Shown: piece by piece, positions 40,497 through 48,520 of the stretch | How the letters are laid out: each line of letters starts with the position of its first letter | Numbering within the stretch: the first letter of the stretch is position 1 | Assembly (NCBI GenBank): GCA_964389285.1 | Contig: CAYMCZ010000005.1 | Span: 1-64,000, forward strand | Direction of reading: 5' to 3' | Length of the DNA stretch: 64,000 bases | Source of the DNA: Alectryocaccobium sp964389285 | Lineage (GTDB): Bacteria; Bacillota; Clostridia; Lachnospirales; Lachnospiraceae | Program-made: the position numbers and the translations under genes | Notes under the pieces: generated by a model | The model's database searches: none | What the model saw: only the letters and a program-made list of their open reading frames with translations | Told to the model about the DNA's origin: nothing

Positions 40497-40525
40497 GCGA
40501 ATAAATATTATATTAGGAGAACATA

Positions 40526-42943
40526 ATGAACACTTCATTATCTTGGATTAAAAAATACGTTCCCGAACTGGATGTAACCGCATCAGAATATATGGACGCC
40601 ATGACCCTTTCGGGCACAAAGGTGGAAGGTTTTGAGATACTTGACGCCGATCTGGATAAAATAGTCATCGGGCAGATAGAAAAGATAGAAAAGCATCCGG
40701 ATGCCGACAAACTTCTTATTTGTCAGGTAAATATCGGAGTTGAAACGATTCAGATCGTTACAGGAGCCGATAATGTATTCGAAGGCGCCAAGGTTCCGGT
40801 GGTTCTGGACGGAGGAAAGGTTGCTACCGGACACGACGGAAAGAGAGTTCCCGGCGGGACATTAATTAAAGCGGGAAAACTCAGAGGCGTGTCTTCAAAC
40901 GGCATGCTTTGTTCCATAAATGAACTGGGCTCTTCGCCGGAGTTTTATCCGGAAGCCCCCGAGAACGGCATCTATATTTTTGAAGATGAGGCGGTCGTGG
41001 GAGCAAACGCCGCGGAGGTTCTCGGTTTAAACGATGTTGTCTTTGAATATGAGGTAACTTCCAACCGTGTCGATTGTTACAGTGTTTTGGGGATAGCAAG
41101 AGAGGCGGCAGCCACATTTCGCAAGCCGTTCATTTCTCCTGAAATAGAATCAAAAGGAAATGATGAAGATGCCTCTTCATATATCGCCGTCAATATCGAA
41201 GACAAGGATCTTTGTCCGAGATTTTGCGCGAGAGTAATCAGGAATGTTAAGATAGGGCCTTCTCCCAAATGGATGCAGAGAGCTCTCGCGTCATGCGGCA
41301 TACGTCCCATAAACAATCTCGTTGACATTACAAACTACGTAATGGAAGAACTCGGACAGCCGATGCATGCCTATGATCTTTCAACCATAGCGAAAAACCG
41401 GATCATTGTAAGACGAGCAAAGGATAAAGAGCAGTTTATTACTCTCGACGGAAAAGAACATGTTTTAGATGAAAACGTGCTTATGATCTGTGACGGTGAA
41501 AAAGCAGTCGGTCTTGCCGGTATCATGGGCGGACTTAATTCCATGATTACGGATGATGTTACAGACGTTTTGTTTGAGGCCGCAAATTTTGACGGAACAA
41601 ATATTCGTCTCACTTCCAAACGTCTCGGATTAAGAACAGACGCTTCAGGAAAATTTGAAAAAGGACTTGATCCAAATAACGCGATTGCGGCAGTCAACAG
41701 AGCCTGCCAGCTGATAGAGGAGCTGGGCGTCGGCGAAGTTGTCGGCGGCGTCGTGGATGTCTATCCCGAGCCCGTAAAAGAGAAAAGAGTTCCGTTTTCA
41801 ACCGAAAAAATAAACAATCTTTTGGGTACGGAACTTTCAAAAGAGGAAATGCTCGGATATCTGTCTGCGGTTGAGCTTGTTTACGACGAACAGACGGACG
41901 AGATCATTGCTCCGACATTCAGACAGGATATTAACTGTATTGCGGATATTGCCGAAGAGGTTGCCAGATTCTACGGCTATGACAATATTCCGGTTTCGCT
42001 TCCGAGCGGAGAAGCCACTACGGGAAGCCTGCCGTTTTATTTGAGAGTAGAGGCAAAAGCACAGGAAGCAGCGGAATACTGCGGCTTTTCGCAGGGCATG
42101 AGTTATTCTTTTGAAAGCCCGAAAGTTTTTGACAGGCTGTTATTCGCGCAGGACGCGCCCGAAAGAGAGGCTATTACCATTTCCAATCCGCTTGGCGAGG
42201 ATTATTCCATTATGCGTACCGTTTCGGTAAATGGAATGCTGACCTCGCTCGCGACAAATTACAACCGAAGGAACAAAGACGTAAAGCTCTATGAGCTGGC
42301 TAATATTTATATTCCGAAATCACTCCCGCTTACCGAGCTTCCTGACGAGAAGATGATGTTTACCTTGGGAATGTACGGAAAACATGACTTTTTCGATATG
42401 AAAGGTGTTGTGGAGGCCTTTTTTGGCAAACTGGGAATGTTTGACGGCATTGACTATGAGACTGATAATTTAAAACCTTTTCTTCATCCCGGCAGACAGG
42501 CAGAGATGTTTTACAACGGTACATACTTAGGATATCTGGGGGAGGTGCATCCGCTTGTCGCATCCGATTACGGTATAGGAGATAAGGCCATACTTGCGGC
42601 AGTCGATCTTTCACAAACGGCTGAGTTCGCCACATTTGACAGGAAATACAAAGGACTTGCGAAATACCCTGCGGTCAACCGGGATATTTCAATGGTTGTG
42701 CCTGCGGATATAAAAGCGTCCGATATTGAAAAAATGATCAGACAGCGCGGAGGAAAGAATCTGGAAAGCGTGTCTTTGTTTGACCTTTATGAAGGAGAGC
42801 AGATAAAAGAAGGCTATAAATCCATGGCCTATACTCTGATTTTCCGTTCAAACGAAAAGACGCTCGAGGAACAGGAAATCTCAAAGGCCATGAACAAGAT
42901 CCTGAACGGTCTCGAAAGCATGGATATCGAACTTAGAAAATAA
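40526..42943 (+). CDS. pheT: Phenylalanine-tRNA ligase beta subunit
   Basis: 805 residues, full length. It has an N-terminal tRNA-binding OB domain (about 40-150), the B3/B4 editing region, B5, a catalytic-like core, and a C-terminal anticodon-binding ferredoxin-like domain (about 712-805) beginning with Lys-Tyr-Pro-Ala-Val-Asn-Arg-Asp. It forms the (alpha-beta)2 enzyme with PheS and edits mischarged Tyr-tRNA. AGGAGAAC precedes the ATG. The repeat array upstream means it may be expressed less tightly with pheS than usual. Confidence 0.96.
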   Translation: MNTSLSWIKKYVPELDVTASEYMDAMTLSGTKVEGFEILDADLDKIVIGQIEKIEKHPDADKLLICQVNIGVETIQIVTGADNVFEGAKVPVVLDGGKVATGHDGKRVPGGTLIKAGKLRGVSSNGMLCSINELGSSPEFYPEAPENGIYIFEDEAVVGANAAEVLGLNDVVFEYEVTSNRVDCYSVLGIAREAAATFRKPFISPEIESKGNDEDASSYIAVNIEDKDLCPRFCARVIRNVKIGPSPKWMQRALASCGIRPINNLVDITNYVMEELGQPMHAYDLSTIAKNRIIVRRAKDKEQFITLDGKEHVLDENVLMICDGEKAVGLAGIMGGLNSMITDDVTDVLFEAANFDGTNIRLTSKRLGLRTDASGKFEKGLDPNNAIAAVNRACQLIEELGVGEVVGGVVDVYPEPVKEKRVPFSTEKINNLLGTELSKEEMLGYLSAVELVYDEQTDEIIAPTFRQDINCIADIAEEVARFYGYDNIPVSLPSGEATTGSLPFYLRVEAKAQEAAEYCGFSQGMSYSFESPKVFDRLLFAQDAPEREAITISNPLGEDYSIMRTVSVNGMLTSLATNYNRRNKDVKLYELANIYIPKSLPLTELPDEKMMFTLGMYGKHDFFDMKGVVEAFFGKLGMFDGIDYETDNLKPFLHPGRQAEMFYNGTYLGYLGEVHPLVASDYGIGDKAILAAVDLSQTAEFATFDRKYKGLAKYPAVNRDISMVVPADIKASDIEKMIRQRGGKNLESVSLFDLYEGEQIKEGYKSMAYTLIFRSNEKTLEEQEISKAMNKILNGLESMDIELRK

Positions 42944-42962
42944 TAATCTTTACGGTGAGAAT

Positions 42963-43607
42963 ATGCGCTTATATGTTATCAGACACGGAGAGACTAAGTA
43001 CAATAAAAAAGGCCTTTTAGCGGGACAGACTGACGTCGGGCTAAACGAAAACGGCATACGTCTTGCCAAAAAGACCGCTGACGGACTAAAGGATGTCAAT
43101 TTTGATCTTTGCATTACAAGCCCTTTGGAACGCGCCGTTTCCACTGCTAAGATTATACTCGGCGACAAAAAGATTCCGACCATATATGAGGACCGGATAC
43201 AGGAGATAAGTTTCGGCGATTATGAGGGGAAGTGCTGTCTGTTTGACCGGATGGAATTTCCTAAAGAATATATGGAAGAACTCCTGTTCAGGCCATATAC
43301 GTTTAAAGGTATGCCCGGAGGCGAAAGCGTTGCTGATCTAATTGCAAGAACAAAGGATTTTTACGACGAACTTATCGGCACCATAGAATTTTCGAATCTA
43401 ACTGTCTTAGTCTCGCTTCACGGATGCTCTCTGAGGGCGTTTATGAAAAATGTATATGAGGACACGACGGATTTCTGGCACGGAGGAGTGCCGGGAAACT
43501 GTGCTGTTTCAATAGTGGAGATAGACGCAGAAGGCCAACCCTTTCTTATTGAGGATGATAAGATTTTTTATGACATAAACGAAGGCATTGATTATATGAA
43601 GCATTAA
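42963..43607 (+). CDS. Histidine phosphatase superfamily protein
   Basis: A 214-residue branch-1 histidine phosphatase: the catalytic Arg-His-Gly-Glu-Thr is at residues 6-10, Thr-Ser-Pro-Leu-Glu-Arg-Ala about 48, the acid in Glu-Glu-Asp-Arg-Ile-Gln-Glu, and the second histidine in Leu-His-Gly. The group includes phosphoglycerate mutases and cobalamin or broad-specificity phosphatases; the substrate cannot be told. Cytosolic. GGTGAGAAT lies before the ATG. It is grouped with pheT and queA by short gaps. Confidence 0.9.
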   Translation: MRLYVIRHGETKYNKKGLLAGQTDVGLNENGIRLAKKTADGLKDVNFDLCITSPLERAVSTAKIILGDKKIPTIYEDRIQEISFGDYEGKCCLFDRMEFPKEYMEELLFRPYTFKGMPGGESVADLIARTKDFYDELIGTIEFSNLTVLVSLHGCSLRAFMKNVYEDTTDFWHGGVPGNCAVSIVEIDAEGQPFLIEDDKIFYDINEGIDYMKH

Positions 43608-43639
43608 AGTCTGCCTGAAAAAATGATATGAGGGTCACA

Positions 43640-44671
43640 ATGAAAAAAAGTGATTTTTATTATGATCTGCCCGAAGAACTGATAGCTCAGGATCCCCTAA
43701 GGGACAGAAGCGCGTCACGGCTTTTGTGTCTTGACAGGGATCGTGGTTATATCAGACACGAAACGTTTTCTGATATAACAAAGCATCTGTATTCGGGCGA
43801 TTGTCTTGTTATAAACGATTCAAAAGTACTTCCGGCAAGATTATACGGCAGCAGAAAAGACACGGGAGCGCTTATTGAAATTTTGCTCTTAAAAAGAATG
43901 ACTGACGACATCTGGGAATGTCTCGTAAGACCCGGTAAAAAATGCAGGCCGGGTGCTTTGCTTTCCTTTGGAAACGGAGCACTCGAAGGAGAGATTATTC
44001 AGATAACGGATGAAGGCAACAGGCTCATCAAATTTGATTATACGGGCATTTTCGAAGAAATACTGGATGCCCTTGGCGAAATGCCTCTTCCGCCTTATAT
44101 TACTCATAAACTTAAAGACAAATCCAGATATCAGACCGTATATGCAAAAGAGCCGGGCAGTGCTGCCGCGCCTACGGCGGGACTGCATTTTACGGATGAT
44201 ATTTTGAAAGAAATCGCTGATAAAGGCGTAAAAATAGCGCGTGTTACGCTTCATGTCGGCCTCGGGACATTCAGGCCGGTCAAGGCCGAAAACGTCAAAG
44301 ACCATCACATGCATGCGGAATTTTATACTATAGAAGAAGAACAGGCTGAAATCATTAATAACGCAAAAGCTAACGGCGGCCGCGTCATCTGCGTCGGAAC
44401 CACAAGCACGAGGACACTTGAGAGTGCGGCGTCCGACAGCGGAATAATTAAAAGCGGCAGCGGGTGGACAGACATCTTCATATATCCGGGCTATAAATTT
44501 AAGGCCGTTGATGCCCTGATCACCAATTTCCACCTCCCCGAATCCACGCTGATCATGCTGGTATCCGCCTTTGCCGGAAAAGAAAACGTATTGAATGCGT
44601 ATCGCGAAGCTGTGGAGAAGCGGTACAGGTTTTTTTCGTTCGGGGATTGTATGTTTATATCAAAATTATAA
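43640..44671 (+). CDS. queA: S-adenosylmethionine:tRNA ribosyltransferase-isomerase
   Basis: 343 residues from ATG 43640 (SD GAGGG overlaps the earlier ATG at 43628). QueA transfers the ribosyl part of SAM to preQ1 at tRNA position 34, making epoxyqueuosine. Typical motifs: an N-terminal Tyr-Asp-Leu-Pro-Glu-Glu-Leu-Ile-Ala-Gln-Asp-Pro, Asn-Asp-Ser-Lys-Val-Leu-Pro-Ala-Arg, Pro-Thr-Ala-Gly-Leu-His-Phe and Thr-Asn-Phe-His-Leu-Pro. Other que genes are not in the window. Confidence 0.96.
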   Translation: MKKSDFYYDLPEELIAQDPLRDRSASRLLCLDRDRGYIRHETFSDITKHLYSGDCLVINDSKVLPARLYGSRKDTGALIEILLLKRMTDDIWECLVRPGKKCRPGALLSFGNGALEGEIIQITDEGNRLIKFDYTGIFEEILDALGEMPLPPYITHKLKDKSRYQTVYAKEPGSAAAPTAGLHFTDDILKEIADKGVKIARVTLHVGLGTFRPVKAENVKDHHMHAEFYTIEEEQAEIINNAKANGGRVICVGTTSTRTLESAASDSGIIKSGSGWTDIFIYPGYKFKAVDALITNFHLPESTLIMLVSAFAGKENVLNAYREAVEKRYRFFSFGDCMFISKL

Positions 44672-44720
44672 TTTCATAATAGTATTCGCAGATATTTGGT
44701 ATAAGAAAGGCAAATAAGAT

Positions 44721-45491
44721 ATGAATTATTTCAACATAAAAAAAGAAAACGGAAAGGCCGTTTCCTGTGTCAGCGAAATACCGGAAAATCATAAAGGAAT
44801 TGTTATTGCCGTACACGGTTTTAGCAGCAGTAAAGAGTCTTCGACCGTCCGTCTGTTGCTTAAAAGGCTTCCTTCTCACGGATACGGTGTAATAGGACTG
44901 GATTTGCCGGGGCATGGTTCGGGAGAGTCTTTAAAAGAACTGCTTCGCATACCGGGAGCCCTGGATTCGATTCAGGCGGTGGAAAACTATATTATAATCA
45001 ATTACCCAAATAGTGAAGTTGCATATTTTGCATCCAGCTTCGGGGCATATCTGACTGCCATATATATAAGCACAAGAGAGCATAAGGGAAGAAAAGCATT
45101 TTTCAGAAGCGCTGCCGTAAATATGCCTGAGTTGTTTATAAAAGAGAACCCTACTGAGAAAGAAAAAGAAATGCTTGCGGATTTGCGGGAGAAAGGCTAT
45201 TTTGACACAAATATGGATTTAAACCAATCCGTGCGGATTACACGAGACATGTTTGATGATCTTCGGCAGTATGATCTGTTTGAAACCTTTAATCCGAACC
45301 GCTTCGGCAAGCACTATATCGCGATGGCACACGGAGCAGATGACAACGTTATCGAATTGGCAAAAGCGGAAGAGTTTGCCAAACGCTTTAATGTTCCGAT
45401 CACGGTATTTCCCGGTGAGGGACATTCTTTGTCAAACGATCCCATGACACCGCAGAAGGTTGTGGATATGGCAGCAGAATTGTATAACTGA
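44721..45491 (+). CDS. Alpha/beta hydrolase
   Basis: 256 residues of the alpha/beta-hydrolase fold: oxyanion-hole His-Gly-Phe-Ser (about 33-36), a nucleophile elbow Ala-Ser-Ser-Phe-Gly where the usual GxSxG has Ala in first place, an acid in His-Gly-Ala-Asp-Asp, and the catalytic histidine in Gly-Glu-Gly-His-Ser. No signal peptide, so probably a cytosolic esterase or peptidase of unknown substrate. AAGAAAGG precedes the ATG. It is convergent with the nuclease gene with only six bases between stops and no terminator space. Confidence 0.88.
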   Translation: MNYFNIKKENGKAVSCVSEIPENHKGIVIAVHGFSSSKESSTVRLLLKRLPSHGYGVIGLDLPGHGSGESLKELLRIPGALDSIQAVENYIIINYPNSEVAYFASSFGAYLTAIYISTREHKGRKAFFRSAAVNMPELFIKENPTEKEKEMLADLREKGYFDTNMDLNQSVRITRDMFDDLRQYDLFETFNPNRFGKHYIAMAHGADDNVIELAKAEEFAKRFNVPITVFPGEGHSLSNDPMTPQKVVDMAAELYN

Positions 45492-45497
45492 TCCGAT

Positions 45498-46400
45498 TTA
45501 AACCAGATTATAGTCTCTGCACAGTTTCTCTAAATACTCGTTATCCGATGCAATCTTTTGAATGTCTTCGATACGGTTTTCCTGGAGCAGAATCCCAAGC
45601 AGTTTTGCAACGGTTTCACGTCCTGTTGCGATACCCATAGCTTCGCCTTTAGCAAATCCCGTTGCTTCCCCTTTTGCTATGCCTCTGGCTTCTACTCTGT
45701 CCAATAATTCACACATGGTTTCCGGTTTTCCCCCTTCCCATTCAAGTGCTTCGACAAATCTGCCGTCGTTTGTCATGACCGACATCAGTTTCAGCAGTTC
45801 GTCCACATGCTTAATCTTTTCCGGATTTTCAGGCCTGTAATCCGTATTTTTCCTTCTGTTTGAAAAATAATCCGCCACGATTTTAAAATCGCTTTTAAAA
45901 CGATTGATCTGCTCTGCGCTCAGCCATGCCATCTCAAATACGTTGATCCGATAATCGTTTACGTATTCTTTCATGTTTTCGGGCACTTCTATAACATCAT
46001 AGAGTGTCCTGTTTTTTCCCCAGCGCTCATTTCCGAAATGCAGTACCAGCGTAATCACCGGATAGCATTCTTTTCGTGAAAGCTGGGCTTTATATGAAGC
46101 GCCGTCATAGCTTATCACCCGAAAGGGCATATCTTTGTCATAAACACTTTGGTTTTCTATCCCTAAAAAAGCTATGCGGATATTCAGCTTCTGTCCGTCG
46201 CTTTTATGCCAATATTTGGATACGTCTCTTTCCTGCCCGCGCAGCCTGCCGTCCGCCTTAAATACCGAAAACGGCTGGGCGTCAGTCAGGGCTTCTTCCG
46301 TCACGACCGGATTTCCTTTGAACATCAAAGCATTTACTATATCGGCGAAAACGTCGTTGAACGCTTCGAGCGTTTTTTCCGTCAGATCTTTTTCGGCCAT
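45498..46400 (-). CDS. Rpn-family PD-(D/E)XK nuclease/transposase-like protein
   Basis: 300 residues from ATG 46400, preceded by AAAGGGAAGAAG; a longer frame to 46493 has no SD. The start Leu-Thr-Glu-Lys-Thr-Leu-Glu-Ala-Phe-Asn-Asp-Val-Phe-Ala-Asp and the Phe-Leu-Gly-Ile-Glu-Asn-Gln (PD-ExK-like) region match the Rpn (recombination-promoting nuclease) relatives common in Lachnospiraceae. The C-terminus has degenerate Gly-x-Ala-x-Gly-Glu-Ala repeats (about 255-275). Such genes are often multicopy and mobile. Upstream lie TGACCTA boxes also found before the gene at 20419. Confidence 0.85.
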   Translation of the reverse strand: MAEKDLTEKTLEAFNDVFADIVNALMFKGNPVVTEEALTDAQPFSVFKADGRLRGQERDVSKYWHKSDGQKLNIRIAFLGIENQSVYDKDMPFRVISYDGASYKAQLSRKECYPVITLVLHFGNERWGKNRTLYDVIEVPENMKEYVNDYRINVFEMAWLSAEQINRFKSDFKIVADYFSNRRKNTDYRPENPEKIKHVDELLKLMSVMTNDGRFVEALEWEGGKPETMCELLDRVEARGIAKGEATGFAKGEAMGIATGRETVAKLLGILLQENRIEDIQKIASDNEYLEKLCRDYNLV

Positions 46401-46461
46401 AAACTTCTTCCCTTTCCGTGATTTTCTGATAACACGATAGCACACGGAAAAAAAGAGATTC

Positions 46462-46490
46462 AAGGCCGGATTAGGTCTGTTTAGGTCAAG
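46462..46490 (-). promoter_or_regulatory. 10-bp iterated TGACCTA boxes upstream of the Rpn-like gene
   Basis: Read on the minus strand: TGACCTAAAC, AGACCTAATC, CGGCC, then TTGAAT as a candidate -35 (about 46468-46463), with TATCGT as a weak -10 in a TGnTAT context 18 bp on. The boxes have the same 10-bp period and the same phase to the -35 as the array at 20821-20855. Confidence 0.6.
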
Positions 46491-46675
46491 CAAAGACCAT
46501 TCAGGTTAATTTAATCCAGCGCTGGAAAAAGCGATTGTTTTGTTTAAAAATTATATCATTAAAAAACCAAATAGGCAATGGAGCTGTTGTTCATATGCTA
46601 ATTTAGCGAATGTTAACAATTTATCTGCATAATTATTTCTGCAACCATAGAAAAGGAAAACGAGCAATAAAAAAA

Positions 46676-46711
46676 CCGCAGTAATGAAGCATATTCATCC
46701 TGCGGCTTTTC
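46676..46711. terminator. Orphan bidirectional terminator
   Basis: CCGCAG (46676-46681) pairs with CTGCGG (46700-46705), and ATGAA/TTCAT forms an inner stem. AAAAAAA stands before and CTTTTCTTTTTT after, so it can work on either strand. No gene directly upstream on either strand needs it. Confidence 0.85.
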
Positions 46712-46772
46712 TTTTTTCTTCACCATGAAGAGCCATAATAATGGCGAATTCGGTCAATGATATCCCAAAGTG

Positions 46773-46801
46773 TTGTGTATACTTCGTTATTGTTCTATAA
46801 T
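46773..46801 (+). promoter_or_regulatory. pncC promoter
   Basis: TTGTGT (46773-46778), 17-nt spacer, perfect TATAAT (46796-46801), followed by AACAG...CTGTT symmetry at 46802-46816. Confidence 0.7.
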
Positions 46802-46843
46802 AACAGTGGCTGTTATCTCAAATAATAAACGAAAGAATACTTT

Positions 46844-47332
46844 ATGAACATTTTTGAAACCCTTATCAAAACCCTTACACACAATTCCCTGACGATCGCT
46901 GTGGCGGAGTCGCTGACGGGCGGGATGCTGGCATCCGAGATGGTTAGCGTGCCCGGTGCGTCTAAGGCGTTTGCGGGAGGTGTCGTGACGTATTGTGACG
47001 CTGCGAAGCGGAGCATGACAGGCGTTTCGGGAGAAACGCTTGAAAGATTCGGGGCCATTTCGGCGCAGGCGGCGGAACAGATGGCCGAAGGGGCGGCAAA
47101 GGCGTTTGAAACGGATATCGGAATTTCGACAACCGGAAATGCCGGTCCTGATGCGGATGAAAAAAAGCCCGTCGGGCTGGTTTATATCGGTTTTTATAAA
47201 GATGGAACCGCAGGCAGCATAGAGTTTTCTTTTAGCGGGAACAGAGATGAGATCAGGAAGGCAGCGGCGGAAAAAGCTGCTGAAATTTGCGTTAAGCTTA
47301 TTGATTCTGTCGGAGAAATCTCTTGCCTCTAA
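46844..47332 (+). CDS. pncC: Nicotinamide-nucleotide amidohydrolase (CinA C-terminal domain)
   Basis: A 162-residue stand-alone CinA C-terminal domain: Ala-Glu-Ser-Leu-Thr-Gly-Gly with the catalytic serine near residue 20, Val-Thr-Tyr, Gly-Ile-Ser-Thr-Thr-Gly-Asn-Ala-Gly-Pro and Gly-Leu-Val-Tyr-Ile-Gly. It deamidates NMN to nicotinate mononucleotide, feeding NAD synthesis, which NadE (4.6 kb) completes. The N-terminal pyrophosphatase domain of full CinA is absent. The SD is weak. Confidence 0.92.
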   Translation: MNIFETLIKTLTHNSLTIAVAESLTGGMLASEMVSVPGASKAFAGGVVTYCDAAKRSMTGVSGETLERFGAISAQAAEQMAEGAAKAFETDIGISTTGNAGPDADEKKPVGLVYIGFYKDGTAGSIEFSFSGNRDEIRKAAAEKAAEICVKLIDSVGEISCL

Positions 47333-47386
47333 ATGGGAATAAGCCGGAGTTATAACAAAAACAATATATACAGGAGGAAATCGAAC

Positions 47387-47860
47387 ATGAGTACGTTGGT
47401 GGCTTTTTTTTCGGCGGAAGCCGGACGGACAAGAAAAGCGGCTGAAGCCATAGCAAAGCACTTGAACTCGGAAACATTTGAAATAAAACCCGAAATACCG
47501 TATTCATCGGGAGATCTTAAATGGGTTAATCCTTTGGCAAGATGCAACCGTGAAAAATTAGGTAAAAAAGATATTCCGGTCGAAGGCAGGATAGATAATT
47601 TTGATTCTTATGATACCGTATTTATCGGATTTCCGATTTGGTACGGGGGTGCTCCCAATATCATAAATACATTCTGTAAAGATTATGACTGGAGCGGAAA
47701 AAAGGTATATCTGTTTGCCACTTCAGGAGCAAGCGGCATGGGGAAAAGCGCTGAAAAGCTGATGCCTTATGTTAAAGGAGCTGAGATTGTAAGCGAAAAA
47801 CGCATTAAGTCCGGCATAGATATAAAAGACTGGCTGGCTTCATACAAAGCGGGTGAATAA
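47387..47860 (+). CDS. Flavodoxin family protein
   Basis: 157 residues from ATG 47387 after CAGGAGGAAATCGAAC; an earlier in-frame ATG (47333) overlaps no SD. Flavodoxin fold: strand 1 Thr-Leu-Val-Ala-Phe-Phe-Ser followed by a phosphate loop Ala-Glu-Ala-Gly-Arg-Thr, Gly-Phe-Pro-Ile-Trp-Tyr-Gly-Gly-Ala-Pro at the flavin ring, and Ala-Thr-Ser-Gly-Ala-Ser-Gly-Met-Gly. It is an FMN-binding electron carrier or reductase; the partner is unknown. It overlaps the next gene at TAATG. Confidence 0.93.
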   Translation: MSTLVAFFSAEAGRTRKAAEAIAKHLNSETFEIKPEIPYSSGDLKWVNPLARCNREKLGKKDIPVEGRIDNFDSYDTVFIGFPIWYGGAPNIINTFCKDYDWSGKKVYLFATSGASGMGKSAEKLMPYVKGAEIVSEKRIKSGIDIKDWLASYKAGE

Positions 47861-48348
47861 TGGAACACATTATTCATCCGATCCCGCCGTTTTTTGACGA
47901 AAACTCCAGAATACTTATTCTCGGAAGCTTTCCATCTGTTAAAACTAGGGAAAGCGGGTTTTTCTACGGTCATCCTCAGAACCGTTTCTGGAAACTTTTG
48001 ACGAGGCTGTTCGACGAAAACAGTGTTCCGCAAACCATAGAAGAAAAAGCCGGCTTACTGAAAAAACACGGTATAGCACTCTGGGACTCCATACATTCCT
48101 GCGATATCGAAGGTTCAAGCGACAGTTCTATTCGAAATGTTGTTCCGAATGATTTAACCAGGATTTTTAAAAAAGCCGATATTCGGCATGTGTTCACAAA
48201 CGGCAGGAAATCACACGAGATTTATATGAAGCACTGTTTTCCGAAAACCGGAAGAAATGCAGTCTGCCTGCCGTCCACATCTCCGGCGAATGCCGCATGG
48301 AGCCTGGACAGACTGACGGAGGCATGGGGGGTTATAAAAAACCGATAA
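47860..48348 (+). CDS. DNA-deoxyinosine (hypoxanthine) glycosylase, UDG superfamily
   Basis: A 162-residue UDG-superfamily enzyme. Motif 1 reads Leu-Gly-Ser-Phe-Pro-Ser, followed by Tyr-Gly-His-Pro-Gln-Asn-Arg-Phe-Trp; a late Leu-Pro-Ser-Thr-Ser-Pro-Ala-Asn fits motif 2. This matches the family 6 hypoxanthine-DNA glycosylases that remove deaminated adenine. The ATG overlaps the flavodoxin stop; the SD is poor, so translation is probably coupled. Confidence 0.88.
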   Translation: MEHIIHPIPPFFDENSRILILGSFPSVKTRESGFFYGHPQNRFWKLLTRLFDENSVPQTIEEKAGLLKKHGIALWDSIHSCDIEGSSDSSIRNVVPNDLTRIFKKADIRHVFTNGRKSHEIYMKHCFPKTGRNAVCLPSTSPANAAWSLDRLTEAWGVIKNR

Positions 48349-48520
48349 GTTTACTGTCAAATTATATTTGCCTTGCATAAATAATTATTCAAAATTTGTA
48401 TACAATGTCAAAAATCAGAACATATGAAAAATGCGCTGTTATTTTCTGAATATACATGATATAGTAACAACAACCTAACATGAAAAATGGTTGCTTTGTA
48501 TTAAAGGAGGGCAATAGTAA

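Larger units (their letters stand above)
46401..46843. other. Intergenic region between the Rpn-like gene and pncC
   Basis: This 443-bp stretch has no credible ORF. From left to right it holds the Rpn promoter region and TGACCTA boxes (about 46430-46490), a CCAGCGCTGG palindrome (46516-46525), an AT-rich stretch, a strong terminator hairpin (46676-46711) not preceded by any gene, and the pncC promoter (46773-46801). A short plus-strand transcript ending at the terminator is possible. Confidence 0.6.

Noticed and set aside
40161..40502. CRISPR-like array between pheS and pheT
   Set aside because: The whole 135-bp unit repeats with no unique spacers, and there are no cas genes; it is a plain tandem repeat.
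40172..40504. Protein-coding repeat ORF across the tandem array
   Set aside because: The 135-bp unit happens to be a multiple of three and open on both strands, but there is no SD or recognisable protein pattern, and part of it is N.
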